Shown: positions 26,404 to 37,924 of the stretch, piece by piece | How positions within the stretch are numbered: position 1 is the first letter of the stretch | Layout of the letters: each line of letters starts with the position of its first letter | From: Sipunculus nudus | Taxonomy: Eukaryota; Annelida; Sipuncula; Golfingiida; Sipunculidae | Direction of reading: 5' to 3' | Assembly: GCA_026874595.1 (NCBI GenBank) | Contig: CM049314.1 | Coordinates: forward strand, 55,101,812-55,165,811 | Length of the DNA stretch: 64,000 nucleotides | Made by a program: the position numbers and the translations under genes | Notes under the pieces: generated by a model | Databases searched by the model: none | Seen by the model: the letters and a program-made list of their open reading frames with translations, nothing else | Told to the model about the DNA's origin: nothing

Positions 26404-28842
26404 CAGTTTTTGCTTGTGTGTTTCTGTGTAACAGAGAGGAAAATAGAGAGATAGATCAAAATCCATCGAAAAAACACTTTATGATATTTTATTATCATAA
26501 ATTTATAATATGATAATTTATTTATATTTTAAAAATGATTCATAAAAAATTAGATCTTTATACGTTTATACCTTAGTATGACGCTGATAAAAATAACACT
26601 TCTGCTCGGGTATTATATATGCAGAATATCAGAAATGTATCTTAATTGCTGTCGTTAAGATTTACCTATCCGGTGCATGCTTCAAGTCCGGCCTAATTTG
26701 TATACACGATGTCACTATAGATTCTGTATTTTCTATAGGTACCATCACTAATGACATCCAAACTATGTCACCCGCGTGTTACAATTCGGCCTTCGCAGCG
26801 CATACCTATCTAGTATAGATTAACTCTGCGACAGTGTTCTTTCAGTCAGGGTATTTTATGGCTTGGGTATACGTTAGGGCCGTTTGCCATCCCGGTCTCA
26901 GTGTAAACATCACCTCAATAACTAAAGGCTTTTTCAATAAAAATGATTTAGTCTCTCAGCTGAGTGAATAATTGAATACACCGGTGACAACTGACAGTCG
27001 TCTACTTACTTCATGCGTATGCTAATTCGTGCACTCGTGTCAAGGGGCGTCGATGTATTACGTGTAATATATAAAAACTCATTTGCCCCCTTCACTATAG
27101 CTCTAAGTATAAGGATGTTACCTGCGCCCTGCCGGACCCCCGTGCATGTAATGTTATACCATTGTCAAGGGCAGCCTTTCCACTCCAGTAAAACTGTACC
27201 TGTTGTTAGCCCTATTTTGAAGCAAAAAAAAAAAAAAAACCCCACTGCTGTCATATATTTCGATAAAGTGTCAGTTAGTATAGTAGGAATTGCAGATAGG
27301 CCTAATTCTCTCTCTGATTGTGAATGTTTATACCATGCATGCACGAGATGCATAGTGTAATATGCTTATTGATGAACTCTACTATCTAGCAGAAAAATAT
27401 ATTTATTTTTAGAGTCCTGTTACAAACGTTCTAGCGATATTAAATGAAACCCGTATTCAATAAATGGTCAAATTTATTTTACAATTAATTCTATAGGTAA
27501 CTGAACATAGCTGAATTGCATGATTGGTCCACGCAAGTGCACGGCCCACGCGGGGAAATGGCACTGCTTTAACTCCTAACATATTTAATAATGTTTAGAT
27601 TATGGGTTTCTGAATTTTTAAAACAATGGCCCCTGATTATGTTTGCCATGCATGTTTTGATACAAAAACGTCCGCTAGCTTTCAGTGTTCATAAAAAATT
27701 ATTTTCAGTTAAACAGTAGTTTTTACGCTTTCTATTTATATCTGGGATAAGGAACTTCCTCTGTCATGTGTATATGACTGTTTTCCAGATGTGTATATTA
27801 TTTTATTATTTACGTTAATTATTTGAAAGAAGTGCTTCTTTGCATGGTAGAAATGAATGACATCATTTAAGTTCGGTCCTGATTCTGGTATGTAAAATAT
27901 ATAATAATTTCTATTTTTAAAAGAAGAGCATACAAACACTCAGGAAATATGCATGTGTTTGATGTTCATCATGCATATAAGCATTTGGTAAATTTTCTTT
28001 AAACATATTTGTTGTATTTTGATATGTGAAATGACATTATTGACTTTTTTGTATTTTATGCCTGCATATGTAAACATGATGAAATATAATGGAAAATATA
28101 TTCTGGTTAGGAAACAGAATTTCTTTATGCAGCCAGAAATGTCGCGTATATATGACTGCACATTGTTATTTACAAATGATTAAAAATTAAAATGGCGCTC
28201 AGTAGAACGCATACCTCCGCCAAAGTAAAACAATATTTTCCGGGTCCGCTCTTTTATCCATAAATCTGGGTGTTTTTCTGGTCCATAAAGTTGAATAAAT
28301 CAAGATTGATGTTATGATTGTAGAGACTGGGTCAGTAGATAGTTCTTGCTTTATCCTGCTTAAAGACAAATAAACGGTACTGTCAATATAACCACCTGGA
28401 TACACGGATGTAAAAACAGATAAGGTATTTTTTTTTGGGTATTAACAGGGCCCAGTTTAACGTGGATTCATCGTACCAAATGCACTAAAATATTATAACA
28501 TGTAAAATGTAGACACTCGCATTGATTATAATACATGCTTTGGTCCGCAGTAAAATTTTCAGATTTTGCATGGATAAATTCATATAATTTAAAATTATAT
28601 GTGTTATAATTTATTTGGATTAAATTTCTTTAAACCCGTAATGGTTTTACATAATTCGCGAGTTGCTACGGAACATTTAGTGCAAACGAGAAGTGACAGT
28701 TACCTCCCTAAAAGGCTTATTTATGGATTTGTTAAAATCGCTCCATGTCCCTTTCTTGACAACTTGCAACCTTATTCATTGACTGCTTTGAATTATATAT
28801 GAATGTATTTTCCAATTTTCCAACCATTGTTAACTCCTCAAT

Positions 28843-28867
28843 TATATATATATATATATATATATAT
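28843..28867. repeat. (AT)n microsatellite
   Basis: Short perfect AT run. Confidence 0.9.
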
Positions 28868-29913
28868 GAGTTTGATGATATTTCGTATATTTTCACAACT
28901 GCAGGTGAACCAGTATACCAGATTGGCCAGTATCATCAGTCTGACATGATCATCATTTCTGACCTGTCTATTGTTCATTTACAGTTGTACACACAAACAA
29001 AAATAAACCATTGACCATAATACATATTCTATACCATATATAACTTATAGCTCTGGTATACATGTCTGCATGTGTGAACGACCGTATGAGTGTTTTTGGT
29101 CTGTCATGTTTTTTGCATAGAACAGGGTATATAATGTATATACTTGACATTATACTTGCATGATTGTTTATTTTTGACCTGAGCCCTGAAACAGTTGATG
29201 ATTTGCATATCAAAGAGTTGGGGAGTGATTTGTAGTTGAGTATAGACAGGCCAGAGAGAGGGATTTATGGCGGCTTCACTGTGCAATGTGTATCTATACC
29301 ACAACTTCATATATTTTATTACGTGTTATGTGGGAGTATACCTTTCTTGACGTACGCTTAACTCTATAGCCTGGATATGCGCATATTATTTAACCTCGCG
29401 TCTCCACCAAACTGTGACAATATAACGTTTGCTTCCCATAAATGTACAACTCTAGCCAGACGTGATATATCGGGGATTTCACGTTGATAAATTATTCCAT
29501 GACAGCGCCATGCGCATTACATGATATGCCATAAACTAAATTGTTTTTGCGCCTACTGCGAGTAAAATATCGGCATTAATTCATGGGCCAGCGTGAGGTA
29601 TATGTGCCGCATTTTTATCAAGGTACTTAATGTGAGCATAGCTTTAAAAAGTGTCCTGTGACATCTGTTGTATCCTATATGTTAAGCCAACTAGGCAGAA
29701 ATTATTCTCCTATTTAATGTTAACGCAGAATGAAAAATCAAAATATAACATATAAATTATCAGGAATAAAACACCATGAAGTCGTGTTATTATTTTTATG
29801 ATATACGGTCTGCATTATCTGATTTCATACCGGAACAGTATTGTAGCCATTGTTTAAAAAACATACAATTTATACAACAAGTGCATGGCATTTTTGGAGA
29901 CTGTTTCGTTATG

Positions 29914-29965
<52 letters not shown>

Positions 29966-29977
29966 CACGCATAGGTT

Positions 29978-30027
<50 letters not shown>
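29914..30027. repeat. (AT)n-(GA)n ... (AT)n compound array
   Basis: AT run 29914-29933, GA run 29934-29961, a 19-bp unique spacer, then AT run 29981-30027. Frames reading through it on either strand give Ile-Tyr and Arg-Glu or Ser-Leu strings, which are artefacts. Confidence 0.95.
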
Positions 30028-30028
<1 letters not shown>

Positions 30029-30184
30029 GTCGCATTTACCGTGATTAATATATATCCTGCCCTTCTGGTGAAATATCATATGACAAACCCCTTCTTTGAA
30101 CTGGGTTCCCTTTACACTGATGTCCACACTTGCATGTGCGATATAACAAATTGGCTCACGCTTGCGCGCATTTATCCTATGTCC

Positions 30185-30231
30185 TATATAAACAGCCAAC
30201 TTCATCGCCGAGACATAGCCAATATGGCGGC
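30185..30231 (+). promoter_or_regulatory. Candidate core promoter: TATA, CCAAT and YY1-type motifs
   Basis: tatataaa at 30185-30192, agccaat at 30217-30223 and aatatggcggc at 30221-30231, the last a full match to the YY1 consensus AANATGGCGGC. The ATG inside the YY1 motif opens only a four-codon frame. No transcript evidence. Confidence 0.2.
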
Positions 30232-30493
30232 AAATTAGTACCATAAAGTTGCTAATGCCGCTTCTGTCGGTACCGTGATGACACCTTTGAGAATTATAAA
30301 CATATGCTCTGTCATGTAAACACACCAACTGACCCAAAAGTGACCGCATATAGTGACCATCACTCGGTGTATAGTTACTAATGAAGTGCCCATATATATG
30401 TTCGTGTGATATATATCAGTCACATGCTTATTGTAATCTGATACATCATGTTCGAATCGTTGCATTTTTGTTTTTTACCCGATTATAGTTTTA

Positions 30494-30496
<3 letters not shown>

Positions 30497-30528
<32 letters not shown>
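30497..30528. repeat. (AT)n microsatellite
   Basis: Perfect AT run. Confidence 0.9.
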
Positions 30529-30533
<5 letters not shown>

Positions 30534-31597
30534 AATCAGCACTACGATTGATTGAGGTCATTTGGGATGGTAACCCTGTAAACATTATATCAAAAGTGAA
30601 TCAGATATATATAACATTTACCAATATTATATGTTTGTTAAGTATTTAATGAAAAAGGCTGTAAGCACATTCCTAAATCTAATCATATATTTTATTTAAG
30701 TAAAACGTAATATTCTTAATTCGAATTTAGGATCCAGCCCCTAGGGGCTTATGGAAAACGACATACTATTTATACACAATAACAAAGCTTAATATTCAAA
30801 ATAGAATCATCTGTCATCTTCTCGCTTAGATTTCGATATGAAAGAACAGATCTGAATCAGAACCAAGCATTCTAAATGTATTAGCTAGTATCTTCCTAAA
30901 ATATACATATTTCAGCAGTAGTCTGTAGCTGTAAGACATCACACAGGAATATATGTTAGTGTGGTGTGCGCATGTACATATGAATACCAGCAGTCTCCTT
31001 TGTATACATATACAGTCACCTATATATACCAGCATTAGCCTGTGTTCGTCTGCTTTCTTGTAGGGGTTACTTTACCAATAAGTACCGGGCCAATGGTTTT
31101 AGAGTCCATCTAAGGGTCTTAAATCACGAGGGATGTGAGGGTTATGGGGGTGAAGTCACCCTGCCCCCGGGGAACGAATGGGTTTAGGGCATCATTAGCC
31201 TGGTCCTGTCAAGGTGCTAGCTTTATCACCTTAACACCGCGTGCAGACGTGGTAACCTCACCTGTGTACTCGACTATTTATAGGACCAGGGATATATACA
31301 TGCTCAGAAAACTTTCACTAACTCACTGCTCCGTGTTGACGGGTTGTCGGATGTATGTCTTTTGATATATATTCTGTAAAAGAATACTAAATACTGAATT
31401 AAATATCATATTTTATAATTTTATATTATATTACAATAATTATTTTACATAATGTAAAATAAATATATTCCAGATATACACATTAAATACTTTATTGCAT
31501 TTTATTGATTAATATTATGTTATGTTAGCTATATTATGTTAACTTTATTATATTTTAATATACTATATTATATTTTGTTTTATTATATTGTATTATG

Positions 31598-31634
31598 TTA
31601 TATTATATTATATTATATTATATTATATTATATC
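31598..31634. repeat. (TATTA)n pentanucleotide repeat
   Basis: About seven tatta units inside a 300-bp stretch that is almost pure A+T (31380-31690). Confidence 0.85.
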
Positions 31635-31776
31635 AAAATAAATTATTTTATATTTAAAAAAATGTATATTCCGCAATTTTTATTTCTATAATCAATCTTA
31701 AATATAATATGTAATATAACACTACGATATAGTATATTATATGATATTTTATATATACATACATACATATATATAT

Positions 31777-32170
31777 TTATGTGTGTGTGTATGTGTCACG
31801 CGCCATCTTCCGATCTGACCCATCTTAAGATGCCCTTGTACATTGATTTTGTTTTTTATTCAATGAATTTAATTCAATTTTAATTTGTCTGTTTTTATTT
31901 TTGAGATAACAAATGTATTTAAAATATTATCAATATCAGTAAATGAACATAGGGAGATAGGTCTGTGCCAAGTTGATATTGTTGATTGGTTATCGGGCCT
32001 GGCCCATCTTAAGATGGGTCTGAGCCAATAACAGATACCGGTTATTGGGTTTAACCCATCTCGGCTTTTCACAACCATGTTCCTGGACATTGATGATCGG
32101 TTATTGGGCCTGACCCATCTCAAGGTTGGCCAGATCGGAAGATGGCGCGCAACACACACACACATATAAA
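31777..32170. mobile_element. MITE-like element with terminal inverted repeats
   Basis: A 19-bp perfect inverted repeat, cgcgccatcttccgatctg at 31799-31817 and its complement at 32131-32149, extends outward imperfectly through TG/CA strings to about 31777 and 32170. Inside are three units of type ggttattgggcctgacccat at 31988, 32040 and 32099. A 16-bp palindrome, cccatcttaagatggg, sits at 32003-32018, with a variant near the left end. There is no transposase, so it would be non-autonomous. The interior open frame on the minus strand is explained by the repeats. Confidence 0.7.
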
Positions 32171-32623
32171 GAATACATGTATACTTTTAAACTGTATACT
32201 GTATAGTATAGGACAGAGTAGATTATATGTTTATTTATACGACCGGCTTATGAAGTAATTGTCACAACAAGGGGTGATAATTGCTTCTTCATTGGTCATT
32301 TTATCACTAGTATTCATTACAGTTTGTTACAATTAACCTTGAAGAAACTGAGAAAAGTAACCAAAACGTGTAAAAACAACAGGTGACTATAGATCTGGGA
32401 TACGTCCAACAGGCGCGGGTATTACGAATCGTAAAGGGGTCAAATATGACAGGAAACTGGTACGTGGCAACACATTAATCTGTCGCCAGCCCCGAGAAAT
32501 TATAATTATATTTACATTGGTGGAAAAAGTCTTGCAAATGATTAATTTGTACTGATCCCATGCACTCCACGCCTGCCATTTGAAATTACATATAATAAAT
32601 TTACTGTGATTGTTTGTCTTAAT

Positions 32624-32628
<5 letters not shown>

Positions 32629-32666
<38 letters not shown>
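32629..32666. repeat. (AT)n microsatellite
   Basis: AT run. Confidence 0.9.
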
Positions 32667-32669
<3 letters not shown>

Positions 32670-32772
32670 GAATGAAGTTATTAGGATATAAATTTTTAAT
32701 AATGCTCATATAATAAACTTGTGAAAAAAATTTATGTCTAATAAATTGGCTAAACTATTGTGCATTTAAACG

Positions 32773-32776
<4 letters not shown>

Positions 32777-32822
<46 letters not shown>
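32777..32822. repeat. (AT)n microsatellite
   Basis: Perfect AT run. Confidence 0.9.
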
Positions 32823-32825
<3 letters not shown>

Positions 32826-32923
32826 ATTTATTAAATGCATATAAAAGTAAATATACGCAAATCAAGATTTATTTTATCAAATATTTATATAACGATGCAA
32901 TCGGTAATAATTATATTAACCAG

Positions 32924-32941
32924 CTCTCTCTCTCTCTCTCT

Positions 32942-33030
<89 letters not shown>
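32924..33030. repeat. (CT)n-(AT)n-(GA)n perfect palindrome
   Basis: 20 nt of CT repeat ending cc, 26 AT units, then gg plus GA repeat. Positions 32924-33015 read identically on both strands (92 bp), with the GA run continuing to 33030. It can fold as a hairpin or cruciform. Confidence 0.95.
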
Positions 33031-33034
<4 letters not shown>

Positions 33035-33779
33035 TGTTTTTTTCGAATTAATAAACATTCACAACTACATATATGTCCATGCCCTACATATACAAATAAG
33101 AGAGGTTGTATTAACTGCTCTAGCACATTCTACTTCATATTTTTTAATATATATATATGAAATATATGTAAAAATGTAATATTTCAGCAGTCTTCTTCAA
33201 ATTGCACCTAAAGTTGAATATCCAGTGTATATGTAGCGTATAGCTGTAATACATCATGAAGTAATGATATCTTATCTGTTAAGGGGTTAACGGGATTATT
33301 TTTTAAGAGAATCGGATCTTCCTTGGGGTGTAATACGAGTGCTTTGGTGACATCTGGCCATTTCCTCTTTGCGATATAAAATATACACTTGAAATACCTT
33401 TAAAGTACTTAATCTACAAGTTGATACAGAAAACACGTATTCTGTAGGCTGTACTTGACATAATTCACCAGCCAAACGTGCGATAAAGTCGCTCGTCCAG
33501 TTATACACTAGAGAGATACAATTACTTTCTTTGTTCCGCGTTATTGTCAAAAAGCTAGAGGAAATTATGGCTTAAAAGGAATAACTTTAAAAGACGGAAA
33601 AAAAACACAAAAAAGTAAGAATTGAAAATGATAAAACATTTATTATATATATTATTATTATACATATTTATCTTTCTCGTATTATAAACATATATGTCTC
33701 GCATCATATATATATATAATTCACTAAACTTTACATGTATGTTTTCATACAAATTTAAGCTTGGCTGCTGAGAAGAATA

Positions 33780-34370
33780 ATTCCTGGATGCCGTTTATAT
33801 AACGTTCCTGCATGCGTGGTCAGAGGGGCGGATGACGTTTATGAAAGAGCGGCGATCATCGCGCATTATTACGATACGTCATAAAGTCGGCCGACGTTAT
33901 AAATGTACATAGCTCACTAATATCTCCATGGCGGCGCGCGGGTTGTAACTGCGTTCCTAAGCAACGTTATCCTTGTATTTCATTGCAAACATATCCTGCA
34001 ATAAAAATCTTATTATCTAACAGTTTTTGTGGCCACTGTTTCGAATTAGCAACATGTTACAGGGGGTTCTATAAACTCACGGAGTTAAGAAGCGGAACTC
34101 GGCCGGGCAATAAAAGCGGCTACATGGGTCCCCTGCTTTAGTAAACACCTCCGTTTCATTCAACTTTACCAAGTCACATCTCAAATGAATATAACATGCG
34201 GCGGTATTGGGCCGCCCCCTCTCACACTCCGCGCGACAGTAAAGTGAACATCAACCCTTCACTTTACCGTGATATATACGTGTGGGTCACAGCGCTTCTG
34301 TTCTGAAAGACTTTCGGAACGCAAGGGTCAGAGTAGGCGCAGGCCCACACTGAAGGCCAGCGAGGGCCTT
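33780..34370. promoter_or_regulatory. GC-rich island upstream of Wnt11 exon 2
   Basis: About 600 bp of CpG-containing, mostly non-repetitive sequence in AT-rich DNA, with acgtcat-type and ggcggcgcgcgg strings. No open frame of note. Candidate promoter or enhancer by composition only. Confidence 0.25.
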
Positions 34371-35162
34371 TATTGCTCCCCATTGACATTTATTGTGAAA
34401 TATTAATTTTGACTTTGAGCATATTTTCTGCTGGTATTATTACTTTGGTGTTTAAACCAGAAACCCCAGAAGGCCCCGTTTATATTATATGCATGTCTCA
34501 GCGCGCTCCAACAATCGTTATACGTGTGGGAGCGGGAGTATTAAAATTTACTCTGTTTTAATGTATGTAACATCGCATAAACTGGATATACACTCTGAAT
34601 GCATAGGATATAAAAGCTAGCCACAGTCGGGTTAACATCAATACCACCATTTTGTTGCCCAAAATAAAACCCCGCTTATAAAACTAACACCACACGTACT
34701 TAAGTACCTGTAAACAAAGAAACAACAACCATCAAATAAAAAATGTTACAATTAAGATAGCAACAAAGGGATGGTCTAAGAAAATGGTAACACCCTTTAC
34801 AGTTAGTGCAATGTACATTGTTTAAAGAAGGTGCAAACAGTACATGTAAACACAACCGTAAAATTTTATTACGTGTTTAAAGTATCCAGTATATAGAACT
34901 ATAAGTATTAATTCGATGGATGTTTGATGGGAACAAACAACATATGAAACACCTCCAACATAGATATTGGCATAGTGAGAACCAATATTTGTTCGAAAAG
35001 CAATAAATACGGTACAAAATTCTTTTCTTGTTTATACGCCCGCAATGAGTGTACACTCACATAAATTGGATAAAACAATATTCATGTGTGTATAGGTGTT
35101 TGCCAAGAGCGCGGTTTATGATGTGTCATAGATGCCCATGTTTTCGATATTAATTTAATATG

Positions 35163-35166
<4 letters not shown>

Positions 35167-35213
<47 letters not shown>
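35167..35213. repeat. (AT)n microsatellite
   Basis: Perfect AT run. Confidence 0.95.
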
Positions 35214-35215
<2 letters not shown>

Positions 35216-35411
35216 TCTATTTTATCTAACTTTTAAAGTTATATTTGATAATGGTAACATTGATTTTTAAGAAAATATTATTGTACACTTATAGTAAAAG
35301 CGAAATTGACAATTATAGTATATAATGCAACAACGCCGAAATCAAATTGTCATTTAAACCAGTATTTGATATAAATATAAACCAATCATATCGCCAGTTA
35401 ATCGGTTAATT

Positions 35412-35430
35412 CTACTACTACTACTACTAC

Positions 35431-35464
<34 letters not shown>

Positions 35465-35600
35465 GATAATAAAAATAATAATAATGAGAATATAATACAT
35501 GTAACAATAATCATCATAATAATAAGAATAAAAATACATGTAATATTAATAATAATAATAATAATTAAAATAATCATCATCATCACTATGATAATCGTAA
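35412..35600. repeat. (CTA)n-(TAA)n trinucleotide array
   Basis: Six CTA units pass into about ten TAA units, followed by 130 bp of decayed AAT/ATC repeat. It explains the long Ile- and Val/Leu-rich frames on the minus strand. Confidence 0.9.
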
Positions 35601-36021
35601 TCATAACCTTCAATAATCAACATGAAAAAAAAAATAACCAATTATAGTAAGCAGACGAAATGCACTTTGTGCATTAATCATTTTTATATATCATTTGTAT
35701 TAATAGAACTGATATATTTTCTCGTCCTTTAAATAATTACATGAAACGCGTATACGTTGGAACCCATTATTAAGAGGTTAAAAATAAATTGATGGAAGGA
35801 ATTGATTTGAGCGCTAATTAATTTAAAAATAAAAAAGCAAATAAAATTCAAACATCACTGCACAATATGGGACATGTTCAAATCTCAAAAAATATTTAGT
35901 TAATATTTTAACACTTACATATAGATAAGGTTCTCCATGTACATGTGTACATCATTATATATAGTAAATGTGACAAATGTAATTATATACTGGCAAATGT
36001 ATGTATTCACATGATGAACTG

Positions 36022-36024
<3 letters not shown>

Positions 36025-36097
<73 letters not shown>
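36025..36097. repeat. (AT)n microsatellite
   Basis: Perfect AT run of about 73 bp, among the longest in the window. Confidence 0.95.
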
Positions 36098-36099
<2 letters not shown>

Positions 36100-36579
36100 T
36101 GTGTCTACCATTGTCGTCAGAGAACTTTACAATCCACGGAAAACATTGCTCTGGCGACCTGGGTGAACTTGCCGGTCTCAGTGCACATATAATAAACCTG
36201 TATTTGGATTCCAGGCCTTATAATTATCCTAGCATATATACTGATACCGATCAGTATCTACCCAGGCTTCGTGCTATATTCGTCATTTCTTCCCATGTCT
36301 TTCATGTAAACATGCACATGGACAATTGCCTGATCGTTCTGCTAAGAATTACTGCAGCAGTATTTATTGCATCAGTTATTTTAGTTATGATAATATACGA
36401 ATAATCCAACGATAACAAAAATAAATAAATAGTTATAATAATTGATGTATATATCAAGATGTTTCTTATTTATGTTAGATAAATATATGTTTAATATAAA
36501 TGCTACTGATATGAATAAAAACATATATATAATATATTATATTCACAATTCATATATTTACAAGGAAGACAGGAGCACA

Positions 36580-36582
<3 letters not shown>

Positions 36583-36651
<69 letters not shown>
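36583..36651. repeat. (AT)n microsatellite
   Basis: Perfect AT run of about 69 bp. Confidence 0.95.
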
Positions 36652-36655
<4 letters not shown>

Positions 36656-37053
36656 AACATAAATACCAAAAGAATATTAAGAGTATATATTAAGAAGAAT
36701 TTCAAGTCGGTTATACCGAAACATTGAACGTTTCTATTCACATCTTGAGTGAAAAATTATTTAATTGACAAATTGATGTTACAGCTTAATTGACTAACAT
36801 TACATTCTTGTTGAATTTACACTTATATTTCCTTAATGGCAGTTACAGCCTACAATAATAATTAAGTGACTTTGATTTGATTCGTAACAACCTCCAAGTC
36901 TTTTTATAAACGAACAAAGATATAAATACTAACACACACGCACATATATATTATATACTATTATATAAAGAAATATTAATATATTGTGTGTTTATGATGG
37001 AAAATGTAGACCTAAAGTTATATTTATATTATATATATAAATATATTTAGATA

Positions 37054-37058
<5 letters not shown>

Positions 37059-37085
<27 letters not shown>
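37059..37085. repeat. (AT)n microsatellite
   Basis: Short AT run within diverged AT sequence beginning near 37030. Confidence 0.85.
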
Positions 37086-37088
<3 letters not shown>

Positions 37089-37523
37089 GTATATGCATCG
37101 ACCAGACTGTATTTCAGATTAATTTAATCGAGATTAATTATTACGAATACATGCAGCTATGTTTATAGGATAGCTAATGAAGAATTATATTCTTTTTACG
37201 TGATTCAGGCTTTAAATATATATACCTACAGATGACCCGCATGAGTACTGGTGAAATATTAATATGATCAGATTACAGTATAATTGTTTCCATTCCACAA
37301 TGTAATTTTCTTTTTTGATATTGGGTTTAGCTGCTCATTAAACCTGAATTTGAACAAAATATTAGAAAAAAACAATGTCTCTGTCGGTGTTTCAATGATA
37401 TTTTTTTCGGCAAATATGAAAATCCATTTTAAAAAGTATTACAATATTTTAGAATGCATGCATGGTTTTCATTGTAAATCTCAGTAGAAAACGTTTCAAA
37501 CACACGCACAGATGATGATGTTG

Positions 37524-37561
<38 letters not shown>
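37524..37561. repeat. (TTA)n microsatellite
   Basis: About 12 TTA units. Confidence 0.9.
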
Positions 37562-37714
37562 CATCATTATATATGATGATATATAAAACAAATCTTTAAT
37601 TGCACACTATCTGTCTAAAAAAGGCGTAAAGCATGATCAATATTTGCATGCACATGTATACACATCGACTATACAGACTAACACGGCTACATCATTAATA
37701 TATATATAACTATA

Positions 37715-37736
37715 TAATAATAATAATTATAATTAT

Positions 37737-37772
<36 letters not shown>

Positions 37773-37793
37773 TATTATTATTATTATTATTAT
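37715..37793. repeat. (TAA)n-(TTA)n inverted trinucleotide array
   Basis: A TAA run followed directly by a TTA run, its complement, so the two halves can pair as a hairpin. Confidence 0.9.
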
Positions 37794-37843
37794 AAAATAA
37801 TATATGATAAATTTATATATATATATATGTATATACAAGTTTT

Positions 37844-37847
<4 letters not shown>

Positions 37848-37918
<71 letters not shown>
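37848..37918. repeat. (AT)n microsatellite
   Basis: Perfect AT run of about 70 bp. Confidence 0.95.

Positions 37919-37924
<6 letters not shown>

Larger units (their letters stand above)
20063..29913. other. Non-coding region with degenerate repeats
   Basis: No gene supported. Holds the repeat family at 21760-22560, a GA run at 23005-23036, AT arrays at 23325, 24599 and 28843, a degenerate G/T-rich repeat at 25436-25790, a TG array at 26356, and A16 at 27224-27239. The frame at 20970-21311 begins at TTG and matches nothing I recognise. Confidence 0.45.

Noticed and set aside
29776-30349. Several frames of up to 146 residues on both strands
   Set aside because: They translate AT and GA microsatellites into Ile-Tyr, Arg-Glu or Ser-Leu strings; overlapping frames on both strands are typical of this artefact.
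31799-32149. agatcggaaga inside the inverted repeat resembles the start of a common sequencing adapter
   Set aside because: Only 11 bases match, both arms continue with genomic sequence, and the interior repeats are consistent with a genuine element.
34373-34561. Hydrophobic 62-residue frame considered as the Wnt11 signal-peptide exon
   Set aside because: Its first codon is TTG, and no upstream in-frame ATG or suitable phase-2 donor was found.
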